Source of the DNA: Diabrotica undecimpunctata
Taxonomy: Eukaryota; Arthropoda; Insecta; Coleoptera; Chrysomelidae
Direction: 5' to 3'
Assembly (NCBI RefSeq): GCF_040954645.1
Contig: NC_092808.1
Span: 16,173,883 to 16,237,882 of the forward strand
DNA: 64,000 bases
Under the pieces are notes generated by a model. It ran no database searches. It saw only the letters and a list, made by a program, of their open reading frames with translations, and was not told the DNA's origin. Within the stretch, counting starts at the first letter, position 1, and each line of letters begins with the position of its first letter. The position numbers were made by a program, and so were the translations under genes. Positions 54,440 through 64,000 of this stretch are shown piece by piece.

Positions 54440-54965
54440 CGTCATATCCTTGACTATAAATGATGTTATTACGAAAAATTGAATTAAATGAATTAAAAGA
54501 GAGGAAAATTTTGAGAAAAATCTTAGTATCAACCAAAGAAAATAAAGAATTCTGCCGAAGACAAAATCATGAGATATATGAACACTTGGAATACATTGTT
54601 CCCAATATAAGAAAACGGAAAATAATGTTTTATGGCCACCTAGAACGTATGGACTATCAAAGACTTACCCATCGCGTTGACTTTTTAATCTCAATATAAT
54701 CCTTTGATTCCAAATGGCCAAGCCGGGTTAAAAAAGATTTGCAATAAGCGGAAATTCCACCTGATGACCTCCAGGATTGTCAAAGTCTCAGAGAAAAGGT
54801 GAAATCTACTAAGAACCTTATCCCTCTCACCATTTCAGACTAGCAAGTGGTCACAAGAAAGGAAAGAGAATGAAAACTTACTGACAGAGGAGAAAAACTC
54901 AGTCATAAGAAAGATGAGAAAATCTTCATGGTCCTTAGTAGGCCGAAACAACAGCAAAAAAAATT
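54440..54965 (+). mobile_element. LINE C-terminal fragment (RTE-like)
   Basis: The frame reads LNELKERKILRKILVSTKEN, NHEIYEHLEYIVPNIRKRKI and MFYGHLERMDYQRLTHR. Later, in other frames, come SRVKKDLQ and a Lys/Glu-rich end. It is the C-terminal region of an endonuclease/reverse-transcriptase LINE; a LERM motif recurs at 55,975-56,010. It carries no catalytic part. Confidence 0.5.
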
Positions 54966-55955
54966 AGTTACACAATAAAAAATTCTGTATAACATATTGT
55001 GTATTACATAGTGTTTATTGAAGTAGCTATCGAATTAAGTAGATAGCTGCAGACGAGTTTGCTGTGGAACTCTGAGAACCTCATCGTCTATTTTATCAAA
55101 AAAAAAATGACAATATATTAGAGATCAATACTAGTATTAGATTTAGGATAAGATTGTATACGAGACAATGACTAATGAATAAATGAGTCAAAATTGTGAG
55201 ATTGGCGAATGGATTCAGTGTCCGCAGTCATATAAACCCAAACAAACAACAACAAAAATACTGTTTACTGTATATTTTGATAATGCAAACTACTAATTTG
55301 AATAACTTTTAAACCGCCACTAATAATCTTTTATGGTTAATGTGGTATTTCTTAATAAAAAAAGTAATTTTGTTGTCGTCATATAATATTTTGATGATCC
55401 CATTTATGTTGCGGTTTGAACTAAAATTGAAATAAATTTTGGTGTGTGTTGATTTTCTGTATGCTTAGGTTTCATTTTTTTTATATCATGATTCATATTC
55501 AAACTTCCCAAGTTTTCGAAAATTCTCGTCTAAAAATATGTTGATCTTTTATAATTTTAAAACGTGGTATATAAATTTTATGTGAAAGATTTAGTGGTGT
55601 GAAATTGGTGACATATTATGAATTTATGATTGTGAGATGGCCAAATTATTATTAGATGGCAGATGTGTTTTTGAGGAACTTTTCGGTAATTATGAAACGA
55701 ATTTTTTAATAAAGTTTACACTGTCAAAATTTGAAGATTACTGTGCAAAATTCTTTTTGCAAAAATTCTTTGCCCAAAAATGTTTGTTTAATATTTTCGG
55801 CGGTAACTTTATTTTATTGTGACAAACTTGTGTCTGATTATTATGAATTATGATGTGTAGACGTGTAAAATAAATTAACTTTAAGCGACTGCCTATCTCA
55901 TGAACTTTTCCTGGCTATTGCATGAACACAGCATCGCAACAAAACTGTTAACTAT
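54966..55955. other. No gene seen
   Basis: AT-rich. The open frame at 55,637-55,822 is Phe/Leu/Lys-rich, as AT-rich random sequence would be, and shows no motif. Confidence 0.4.
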
Positions 55956-55959
55956 AGAA

Positions 55960-56120
55960 TGCAAAAGGCCATGTCGAATGAAATGGTATGGCCATGTCGA
56001 AAGGATGAATCACCAAAGATGGCCAAAGAAAATATTACAGTGGATACAAGCAGATGACTTTAATGATCGCAAGCGTTTTGAAACTTTTTTTTGGATGAGA
56101 GAATTTTCAAAAGACCTCTA
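55960..56120 (+). mobile_element. LINE C-terminal scrap
   Basis: The frame reads KRPCRMKWYGHVERMNHQRW, PKKILQW. It is the GHVERM segment of the RTE-like C-terminus, similar to the one near 54,640. About 25 recognisable codons. Confidence 0.5.
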
Positions 56121-56149
56121 GGAAGGTGTCCCAGGTGTGTTGGATTCGG

Positions 56150-56470
56150 ACGACTATGTCTCACCGAAGCAGACTGCCTAGCAAATAAACTTACTCCCTC
56201 TTTCTCCAACCGACGGGCATGGGACCGCTCTTAGCGAGCATTATCATCTGACATGTCAGCTTTGCTCATAACTCCCATCTGTCGCTCTCCGTCTACGCTC
56301 CGTTGCCGTGATTGCCATAGCATCCCAGTCGCGCCACGCCACCCACGTCTGCGCTGGACTTGGTTTGTAAGGTAACCATCCTTGTGCAGAGCGATGGACA
56401 GGAAGGAGCGACTGCGCCGTTATTTCAACCATCTTGAACTTAACGAGAAAGATCAGACAACAGGTACAAG
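56150..56470 (+). other. GC-rich patch with a candidate first exon
   Basis: From about 56,180 to 56,440 the base composition is clearly more GC-rich than the flanks, as at a promoter. An ATG at 56,394 opens MDRKERLRRYFNHLELNEKD with a strong charged composition. A consensus donor site (caacag|gtacaagc) follows at about 56,463-56,464. This could be a host promoter and first coding exon, or a GC-rich repeat. I see no second exon. Confidence 0.25.
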
Positions 56471-56589
56471 CAACTCCAGACATTCATATTTTATGCCCGG
56501 GGGTTGGTCCATTCATTCTTCCATCTACACCAGCCCATTACTTAGTAATAGACTACTCCAAAAGGAGACACACACCGTACAATAGATTG

Positions 56590-57145
56590 GATGCGAGCGT
56601 TTTGAAGCTAGGATGCGAGAAATGGCGACAGCTCTAATGAACTCGTTCTTCTTAGCCTTCTCTCGTCCATTTTTGGACATAAGCCTCTCCCAACTGCTTA
56701 AATCAATCTCTATCCACAGCAACATATTTCCAATTTGTTCCGGCTATTTTTTTTTGTCGTCCACCCATCTCATCTGTGGTCGTCTACCTTTGGCAATTTT
56801 TGTTGTAATATCCTCAACTTTTGTTTTTGATCTTACCCAGTTGTTTCTCTTTTTATCTGATAGTAGCTTATCTAATATTTTTTTTTCCATTGCCCTTTCT
56901 GTTGTGGCTAGTTTATTCATATTTGCCTTGGTTAGGGTCCAGGTTTGACATCCATATGTCATGATAATAAGGATGCATTTGTTGAACACTTTGCTCCTCA
57001 ACTATTGAGGTATTTTGCTATTCTTCAGTATCAAACTGAGTTTTCCAAATCCTACACATGCCAGTCTTTCTCTTCTAGTGATTTTCGCACTTTGTTTTTC
57101 GTTGTCAAGTTTCAGAATTTGGCATAGGTAGATATATTCCTAGAC
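56590..57145 (-). mobile_element. RTE-like LINE fragment with internal deletion
   Basis: Minus strand: LRSKVFNKCILIIMTYGCQT with WTLTKANMNKL, TTERAMEKKILDKLLSDKKR, VRSKTKVEDITTKIAK. The sequence then jumps to GRRPQMRWVDD, skipping the GH-x4-R region. It ends with the decayed LGEAYVQKWTREG near 56,650-56,690. Only C-terminal sequence is present. Confidence 0.65.
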
Positions 57146-57165
57146 TTGTTCTATCTTACTGATAT

Positions 57166-57170
<5 letters not shown>

Positions 57171-57217
<47 letters not shown>
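57171..57217. repeat. (TA)n microsatellite 1
   Basis: About 22 TA units immediately upstream of the Penelope-like fragment; its left end appears replaced by this tract. Confidence 0.95.
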
Positions 57218-57221
<4 letters not shown>

Positions 57222-57227
57222 AAATTA

Positions 57228-57515
57228 ATTGTAAAGACTGCAATTCAACATATATTGGACAAACACACCAATACCTACATAGAAGAATGGTTGCACACAA
57301 ACATAGTATACAAACCAAGGCATTACAGCAACACAACAGCCCTAGCCAAACATTCTCTAGAAAATAGCCATTCTTTTGGTTTTGAAAATGTACAGATTTT
57401 AGAAAAAGAACAAAATTACATGAAAAGATGCATATTGGAGATGATTCACATAAAAAAGATCCAAATTCCATCAATAATGACATCAAAGATCCTTCCAATA
57501 TGTATCATAATTTAA
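57228..57515 (+). pseudogene. GIY-YIG endonuclease domain of a Penelope-like element, frameshifted
   Basis: It starts CNSTYIGQTHQYLHRRMVAH, which includes the YIG half of the motif and the following conserved Arg. A one-base shift near 57,320 follows, and then HYSNTTALAKHSLENSHSFG, FENVQILEKEQNYMKRCILE, MIHI. The A-x-H...F-x2-V-x-IL-x-E-x-NY-x-R-x2-E pattern, including the catalytic Glu, fits the endonuclease of Penelope-type proteins. The GIY half is lost into the (TA)n tract. Confidence 0.75.
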
Positions 57516-57800
57516 TAAATTGAGTAGTTTTTTAAATGCAGTATGGCAGATTTTTAAGATAGGACCCTGAACCACTCATATTTTAAGATATCTGCCAGAT
57601 GTCATCTGTCAATGTCAGATACCAATTTTTAATCCATGTTAGACTTTTTAAAAAAGTGTAAACATGAAATTTAAATGTAAAATGTAATGTATAAAATTTA
57701 ATAAAGTGCTTATTGAAAATGGCAAATGTGCCGAAACGTTTAAGCAAAAGTTAAATAGTTTTATTTACATCAGACCGAGAAACCCTGGAAATAAAAAAGT
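57228..57800 (+). mobile_element. Penelope-like element, 3' end
   Basis: It contains the C-terminal half of a GIY-YIG endonuclease and a tail with tgccgaaacg about 180 bases after the last stop (near 57,730). Penelope-like elements are the main retroelements that carry a GIY-YIG domain. The reverse transcriptase is absent. A second (TA)n tract begins shortly after it. Confidence 0.75.
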
Positions 57801-57834
57801 TTCTATTTAAATATTCACGGTCAGGAAATAAAAA

Positions 57835-57839
<5 letters not shown>

Positions 57840-57897
<58 letters not shown>
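57840..57897. repeat. (TA)n microsatellite 2
   Basis: About 29 TA units between the Penelope-like fragment and the left arm of the long inverted repeat. Confidence 0.95.
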
Positions 57898-57899
<2 letters not shown>

Positions 57900-57923
57900 T
57901 TAAGGTATATGACCGTTTAATTT

Positions 57924-58176
57924 AATGTGCACTCGTAAGTGAATGGGATGTTTTCGGTTCAATTTGGAGATAAAAAAGACAAGGGTTGTGCTACTTTATC
58001 TATTTATTGAAGACGTTTCGCCTATTGTTCAATAAACATCATCAGTTCATCTAAAAGAGTGTTATTAGCGATACATCTAATATGAAAAAACAATTAGGTA
58101 AATGATCTTACCTTTAAAAGATCTGTAGCATTAAAATGTTATTATTGCAAAGAAACATCAAAAAATTAATATACTA
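57924..58176 (-). repeat. Long inverted repeat, left arm (about 253 bp)
   Basis: Reverse complement of 58,376-58,627 with only a handful of mismatches. It holds a hairpin motif (cgcctattgttcaataaaca) between GTTTC and CATCATCAG at 58,015-58,045. Orientation is assigned from the motif. Confidence 0.92.
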
Positions 58177-58375
58177 AATATATCAACAAAAAATTATCTA
58201 GCCGTGCCGTTGTTAATATAACAATTCAAAATTGACAATTATATTTTTTGATAGATTTAATCAATCAATGTTTTCAAAAGTGAAATTTAAAACAAATTAG
58301 TTAAATTGGGAATCTTCCGGCGTTCTGTGTTTCTGTGTTTTTGCTGATATATTTATAATATATATTATAATATTA

Positions 58376-58627
58376 TAGTATATTAATTTTTTGATGTTTC
58401 TTTGCAATAATAACATTTTAATGCTACAGATCTTTTAAAGGTAAGATCATTTACTTAATTGTTTTTTCATATTAGATGTATCGCTAATAACACTCTTTTA
58501 GATGAACTGATGATGCTTATTGAACAATAGGCGAAACGTCTTCAATAAATAGATAAAGTAGCACAACTCTTGTCTTTTTTATCTCCAAATTGACCGAAAA
58601 CATCCCATTCACTTACGAGTGCACATT
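58376..58627 (+). repeat. Long inverted repeat, right arm (about 252 bp)
   Basis: It contains CTGATGAT, a stem (gcttatt / aataggc) capped by GAAC, then GAAAC at 58,507-58,537. This Penelope-type tail organisation is reminiscent of a hammerhead ribozyme core, with one extra U. The 199 bases between the arms are AT-rich and non-coding. Confidence 0.92.
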
Positions 58628-58630
58628 TAT

Positions 58631-58769
<139 letters not shown>

Positions 58770-59034
58770 AGCTCTTATTCAAGTTACCTGAAGAACCAAA
58801 TTAGTTATTTATTGTGTGTTATTGAAATATTTATATTTTTTTATATATAGACGATACTTTATTATTTTATTTAGTACTTTATCATCTTTAATAATTCCCA
58901 ATGTGATATTTTATCTTCTGATGAATATTGAAAGTCGCTACGTGTCAAGGACGAAAAGAACCGTAGTCGTATCCTGTGTACTCGTCCTAGAAGAGAAAAT
59001 AGGTCACGGGATTCGAATACACACAGTTACTCAT

Positions 59035-59056
59035 TGACGTCATTGCCGTGACGTCA
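59035..59056. promoter_or_regulatory. Two CRE octamers
   Basis: TGACGTCA occurs exactly at 59,035-59,042 and 59,049-59,056, 14 bases apart, in a less AT-rich patch (about 58,930-59,170). These are full-length binding sites for CREB/ATF-type factors. The nearest candidate coding exon is downstream at 59,534. Confidence 0.4.
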
Positions 59057-59533
59057 GAGTTTCGAAGCACTGCACCTAGTTTCCCGGAAAAACAGTTAAT
59101 TTAACCAGAAAATATTCGGAATTGTAGAATCGTTCCGTTCGCTTGTATTGTCGGGCTTTACGTCATTTTAAACACACTTTTCTGTTTGGAATGCAGTGTT
59201 TTGTGTTTATTTAATGCGTTTTTTATGTAGTAAGCTTTGTAATAGATTAGATTTATTATTATTTTTAAAGTTTTTATAAAACTCCGGAAATGAGGTTCTT
59301 TATTTTACAATTTGGTTTTATTTTTATTTACTCACTGCAGATGTTTCTACACTGTTCCTAGCATTTCATTTTTAACTTAATAACATAAAGTAAACACTGT
59401 TTTTAATTTCCACAGGATAGATTAGTTACCGTGACATCTGTTACATATGCATTTACATAAAAAAGAGAATTTTTACTTTCTAAGCGACTACAAATGTGAC
59501 TTTCCAATATATAATTTTTCATTCTATCCACAG

Positions 59534-59686
59534 ATACTTCCAATGAATATAGAGAAATACGGAAAGGCTTCATATTATCAACAGTACTTTCTTTATATAC
59601 TTGAAAAAGATATGTACAAAATAGAGTATCCGAATTTTGACCGAAACATTCAGAATTCTTGGGTGACCCTTAATGGCATTCCTTAA
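59534..59686 (+). CDS. Possible terminal exon of an unrecognised gene
   Basis: A strong acceptor (ttttcattctatccacag) precedes it, and the frame is open in phase 0 to TAA at 59,684-59,686, about 50 codons. It is rich in Tyr, Ile and Asn (KASYYQQYFLYILEKDMYKI, then a final NSWVTLNGIP). A second acceptor-like site ends at 59,415. I do not recognise the protein, and the composition is also what AT-rich sequence gives by chance, so this is a weak call. Confidence 0.25.
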   Translation: MLPMNIEKYGKASYYQQYFLYILEKDMYKIEYPNFDRNIQNSWVTLNGIP

Positions 59687-60454
59687 AAAAATATTTAGAA
59701 TATTTGCAAACAAATCGTAACGGAATTTTTGGCGGCCGTAATTCAGTACCTTTAAAGTTGATTATTTAAAATATTTCCAAATAGACCATAACTCCCTTCT
59801 ATAATATTACTAAAGAGGTAACTTTTACAAGAAGAACTTGTACAACAATTACAATAGAACTGGTAAGAAGGTTCATCAAAGGTAGTTGAACAAATTTATT
59901 GGTTGTTTTATTTACACGGCATAAAATCATTTCTTAAGAAATACGAAAATAAACTTAATAAAATAAAATTTACTAAAATAGACGAAACTTTGACAAAATG
60001 CGATGTACTTGCGACACGTTTCGACACATTGCAATAGAAAATTCAGCATTTTCTGATTAATCCAGTTCCCAGGTACAATCATTAACTATCTCTAAACTCT
60101 TTGTCTAGCTCTAAACCTATAGCCATCTCACACCATAATTAAACTTTCATTGAAACAAATTATAGGAGTAAAATTAAACTTATTTTCTCGAGCGTTGATA
60201 TATCATTTCTTTCACATCAATCGCGTTTACGCAAACAAAACTCGACTCAATCATCATCATTCCATTTTTGATTATCTCTAGCAAAGACTAGTCGTACCAC
60301 TCGATGACGTCTCTTAAGTGTTCGAGCTTCCTCTAATTTTGCGGTTACTTATTCTGGTTCTTGTTTGCCATTTTAAATTATTACGTCTCTACGATATAAC
60401 AAAAACAATGTACATTTACCTTAATTATGCTATGGGGTGGGATTAGTTAGGGTA
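59687..60454. other. No gene seen
   Basis: AT-rich, no coding frame supported. Confidence 0.4.
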
Positions 60455-61565
60455 GTTACCACGAGCTTCTTGATTACAGGCCGATTAACTTACTTCCAGC
60501 AGTCAGTAAGATAGTAGAGCGGGTCATTTAAACCAGACTCCCAGATCCCATAATCCCAGAAGCATAATTCGGATTAAGAGCTCAACATTCCAGCGAACTA
60601 CAAGTACTCAATCTTACAGAATACATAGCAGCTGGATTCAACGACAAGAAATACACAGGAGCAGTCTTCCTATATCTAATCAAAGCCTTCCACAGAGTGG
60701 CATGAAGGACTGACATACAAAATGAGAGATTATTGATACAGTGAGTTCATGACGAAACTCACTTCCTCGTACCTAAGCGACCAGAGATTTAGAGTCCAGA
60801 TAGGACCAGTTTTATCTGAACATGGAATCCCAGAAGCTGGAGTAATACAGGGGGCGGTCTTATCACCCCTCCTGAATAGCATATATACAACAGATGTTCA
60901 AAGAACACTCGTAACACTAATCAGCCTTTATGCAGATGACACTACAATTGCGGCAAAACAAAGGTACCTGGCTGTAAGAAATCTATATAGAATGGAGTAT
61001 CCAATGAAAAATAGTAATAAATCCAGAAAAATCCTAAGTGGTTATCTTCAAACAGAGAAGAGATAACCCTTAAGAACAGCTAACAATGCAAGCCAGAGCC
61101 ATCGAATGGTAAAACGAAGTTAAATATCTAGGAGTCACAATGGACCAAGGTCTAGCATTCACACCACATGTTAACGCGACAGACCAGAAAACAGTAATGG
61201 CCAAAGCCGCAATAAGGAGGACTCACAGGGAGAAGAAGCAAATTAGCCATGAAAACAAAATTAGAACTGATGAACAGCATCATACTACCAAAAATTACAG
61301 ATGAATCTCTTGCATGAAGTCCCAGCAACAAAAAGAAGATTCAAGCGGCACACAACAACTGCCTTAGAGAAGCTGCAAACGTACACAGTTACGTCGATGA
61401 ACGGTTCCTATTCAGAGACTTAAAACAAATAAGGGTACTGGATATGATGGAGGAAAAAGCCAAAATAAAAGTCGCTGAGTTAGAAGACCACCCAAACCGG
61501 ATCCTATGATGACGTTGATGAACGGAGACATATTAAGGTATAATGTGTACCATAGTAGAGTCTAG
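60455..61565 (+). mobile_element. Jockey-like LINE fragment
   Basis: Across frames: DYRPINLLPAVSKIVERVI, FGLRAQHSSELQVLNLTEYI, AGFNDKKYTGAVFLYLIKAF (block A, Asp changed to Tyr), KLTSSYLSDQRFRVQIGPVL, GVIQGAVLSPLLNSIYTTDV, TLISLYADDTTIAAKQR with YADD at about 60,930. Then VKYLGVTMDQGLAF and a decayed C-terminus to about 61,560. The open part is 60,749-61,066. Dead through stops and loss of the first catalytic Asp. Confidence 0.7.
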
Positions 61566-62245
61566 ATAATCATAGCTCTATCAAAAAAAGACAACGCGGT
61601 CACCTTTGGCATGGCAGTGTATTTACTAATGTTGAATTTTATTTGTTTCAGACAACCCTCAAAAAAAATCTACAAAAAGAACACAAAAAATGGTTTCGAC
61701 CACCAAAAAAATTAATAAAACACTAACAAAAGGCGCAAGCCAAAAAAATACTATCAAAATCCAAAAAACGGGCAAGATGGACCCAAATCCTCGAGCGCTG
61801 AGTCACCGAGATGGGCTTAGCTCAGAGCGGCGACTCGAGGCCCGAGCAAGCACAGATCGATGATAAGTCATTCGAGATAGCGGGAATAGAGCGCTTTACG
61901 CTGGCCTGCAGTGTTCGGAGTAACATTTCGTGTGGGAGGCCTTGTACACAGGAGATCCACACGACAAGCATTTTGCTGATAAGAGAGCGCATCAGAGCAT
62001 TATCGGGGTAGACGAAATGGATTTTGAACATTGGGGTGAGGTGGAGTGATTCCGGATTCCGAAGTTAATCATCCTCACTCGAATAAATTTTATCATCCTA
62101 ATGTGATAGTTAAGGGGTGTGAAAGCCTCTCAGGATGTGTTTAACTATTGCTTCCTTGCTTGAGGTTGATATAAGAATTAATGTTGATTGGTACGTAACC
62201 AACAGACCATGTTTTTTTTACGCTGTTATGTTTTTCCTTACGCTG
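61566..62245. other. Unassigned region with a GC-richer open frame
   Basis: An acceptor-like site (ttttatttgtttcag) lies at about 61,637-61,651. A Lys-rich frame follows from 61,652 (SKKKIYKKNT-like), then GC-richer sequence at 61,780-62,020 with a 66-codon frame (61,811-62,011). It could be the leader or ORF1 of a retroelement or a host exon. Nothing decides. Confidence 0.3.
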
Positions 62246-62249
62246 GCTT

Positions 62250-64000
62250 CATTGTTCAAGAGAACAACCTGGTCGTTCTTAACACATGGTTTAAATTACC
62301 TAAAAGACGTCTATATACGTGAAGGTCTCCTCAAGATTGCGTAGGAAATATTGTGAGGAACCAAACCGACTACATTACAATTAACAAAAGGTTCCGTAAT
62401 GGTATTCTAAATGTAAAAACGTTCCCAATCTGTGACATAAATTCAGACCACAATCCTGTAGTCGCAACTATCCGATTAAAACTTAAAAGAGTAGACAAGG
62501 CTAAACCCAGTCAGAGAATAGCATGGAGTAGTGCTGACCAAGGACAGCAACAGAAGTATGAAGATATGGTAGACACGCAGTTAGAGTCTAAGACAATAGC
62601 TCCCACTAAGGAGAAGACAATAAAAGAAAACATTGAAGACATGTGGGGAAAAATTAAAAATACTGTCTTGGAGGCAGTAGGCCAAAGTATACAGAAAGAA
62701 AACCGTAAACACAGAAAACCATGGATGACAAACGAAATATTACAAATTATGAAGAGGAGACGGATGGTAAAAAACAAATACCTAATAAGATACAAAGACC
62801 TCAACAGGGAAATTGAGAACAAAATAAATGTAGCTAAGGAAGAGTGGATGAAAGAAAAATGTAAAGAGGTAGAAAATTTGCAAATGAAGCATAAAGATAG
62901 AGAACTACACAGAAAGGTTAAAGAAGTAGCTGGAATATGGAAACCCAAACACTTTTCGATTGTAACAAACAAGAAAAACCAAATGGAATTAGACCCTGAA
63001 AAACAGAAAGAAATATGGGAGCAATATCTTCAAAATTTGTTTGGTGATCAGAGAACAGAAGAGCCCCCACAAATAGATACAGATGAAAAATTAAACATTC
63101 TCACCGAAGAAGTTTTGCAGGCAATAAAACACGCAAAGAACAACAAGGCACCCGGCGAAGACCTAATAACAGCCGAACATTTTAAACACCTAAGTGATAA
63201 TGCTGTCAGGAAATTAACATACCTCTGCAACATTATATATGAACATGACATAATACCGCATGACTGGCTAACATCCACATATGTGGAAATGTAAAGACCA
63301 TCGAACTGTATCCCTAATGAGTCATGCCGCTAAGATTTTTACGCAAATAATTTATAACCGAATCCACAATAAGTGTGAAGAATACCTGAGTCGTTCTCAA
63401 TATGGTTTTAGAAAGGATACAGGCACTAAAGAAGCAATAATTTGATTGACACTGATGGTGAAAGGTATCTTGAGGTTCAAAAATAGCTGTATGTGTGCTT
63501 TGTCGATTATAGAAAGGCCTTCGACCGCATCAAACACGTAAAATTGATTGAGGTGCTAAAAGAAGTAGAGTTGGACGGACACGGCATAGCTATCATAAGT
63601 AATACATACTGGAATCACACAGGATGCGTTCGAACAGAGAACGGAAACACCAAGTACATCAACATAGAACGAGGAGTGCGTCAAGGGTGCATTTTATCCC
63701 CCCTATTATTTAATGTATATGCCAAACATATAATTAAAGCTTCTCTTGAAGATCGCCCTGAAGGTGCCAGAGCCAATGGAATCATCATTAACAATATAAG
63801 ATATGCCGATGACACCGTAGTATTAGCAGAAACAGAAGACAACCTAAAAATATTGATGAACATATTATCAGAAGAAAGTCACTGGCTGAGTTTGGACATT
63901 CAATTTTCCAAAACCAAAATTCTGGTATTCCTCAAAAACCCTCATGAACAAGTTACACCTAATATATAAATAAATGGTATCACCCTTCAGAGTTCCCAAA
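62250..64000 (+). mobile_element. RTE-like LINE running off the right edge
   Basis: It begins inside the endonuclease domain (VVLNTWFKLPKRRLYT) and continues past the end of the window. It is the same family as the 12-14 and 15-17 kb copies. The right end, tail and duplication are not visible here. Confidence 0.8.
62305..63968 (+). pseudogene. Endonuclease/reverse transcriptase of an RTE-like LINE, interrupted
   Basis: The frame 62,353-63,294 starts after SPQDCVGNIVRNQTDYITIN and covers the endonuclease end (INSDHNPVVATIRL), a charged linker, and KNNKAPGEDLITAEHFKHL. A frameshift follows at about 63,290. KDHRTVSLMSHAAKIFTQII, SQYGFRKDTGTKEAI is read in another frame up to a stop near 63,440. 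The original frame returns at 63,493 with CFVDYRKAFDRIKH, RGVRQGCILSPLLFN and RYADDTVVLAETED (YADD at about 63,803). The stop at 63,967-63,969 is premature relative to its relatives. Catalytic residues remain, but the two frame changes and the stop make it inactive. Confidence 0.82.

Noticed and set aside
58980..59010. A TTCGAATCCC-like string on the minus strand resembling a tRNA B box
   Set aside because: There is no A box at the right distance and no cloverleaf can be drawn, so it is not a tRNA or a clear SINE head.

Overview
The window reads as insect nuclear DNA, probably from a large, repeat-rich genome; a beetle is my guess, not something the sequence proves. It is AT-rich, has long stretches without genes, spliced-looking exons, polyadenylation signals and several kinds of eukaryotic transposon. 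There are no bacterial operons, ribosome binding sites, CRISPR arrays, rRNA genes or convincing tRNAs. Almost every long open reading frame belongs to a retroelement or DNA transposon, most of them broken.

The likely host sequence is small. At 1,462-1,668 there is a serine-rich terminal exon with a clean 3' splice site. At 22,800-23,012 and 29,739-29,954 there are two intronless paralogous genes for secreted peptides of 70 and 71 residues. They share ten cysteines at identical spacing, a common upstream block and similar 3' ends. A third promoter-plus-start-codon remnant of this family lies at about 10,592-10,708. Weaker host candidates are a GC-rich putative first exon near 56,394 and a possible terminal exon at 59,534-59,686, about 0.5 kb downstream of paired CRE octamers.

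Layout: 1-4 kb, host exon, its presumed 3' UTR and a LINE fragment with an unusually long (64 bp) target-site duplication. 4-10 kb, gene-free AT-rich DNA, a foldback repeat, and a hAT transposon (7,917-9,770; perfect 8-bp duplication) inside an RTE-like LINE. 10-17.3 kb, R1-like LINE debris and two RTE-like insertions with 11- and 12-bp duplications. 17.3-22.4 kb, two decayed CR1/L2-like LINEs. 22.8-30 kb, the cysteine-rich gene pair separated by LINE debris, including a Jockey fragment nested in an RTE-like element. 30-35 kb, minus-strand LINEs, again nested. 35-43 kb, an RNase H-bearing LINE split by an RTE-like element with a 762-codon frame and by a second RTE fragment, then a Tigger-like remnant and another RNase H LINE with a 15-bp duplication. 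44-48 kb, mariner debris and a three-level nest whose innermost member is a GC-rich 622-bp element. 48-52 kb, hAT, mariner-like and pogo-like transposase pseudogenes. 54-59 kb, LINE tails, a Penelope-like GIY-YIG fragment and a nearly perfect 252-bp inverted repeat between (TA)n tracts. 60-64 kb, a Jockey-like fragment and an RTE-like copy running off the right edge.

The genes do not form a pathway. The window is a record of successive insertions around a small, locally duplicated family of secreted cysteine-rich peptides.
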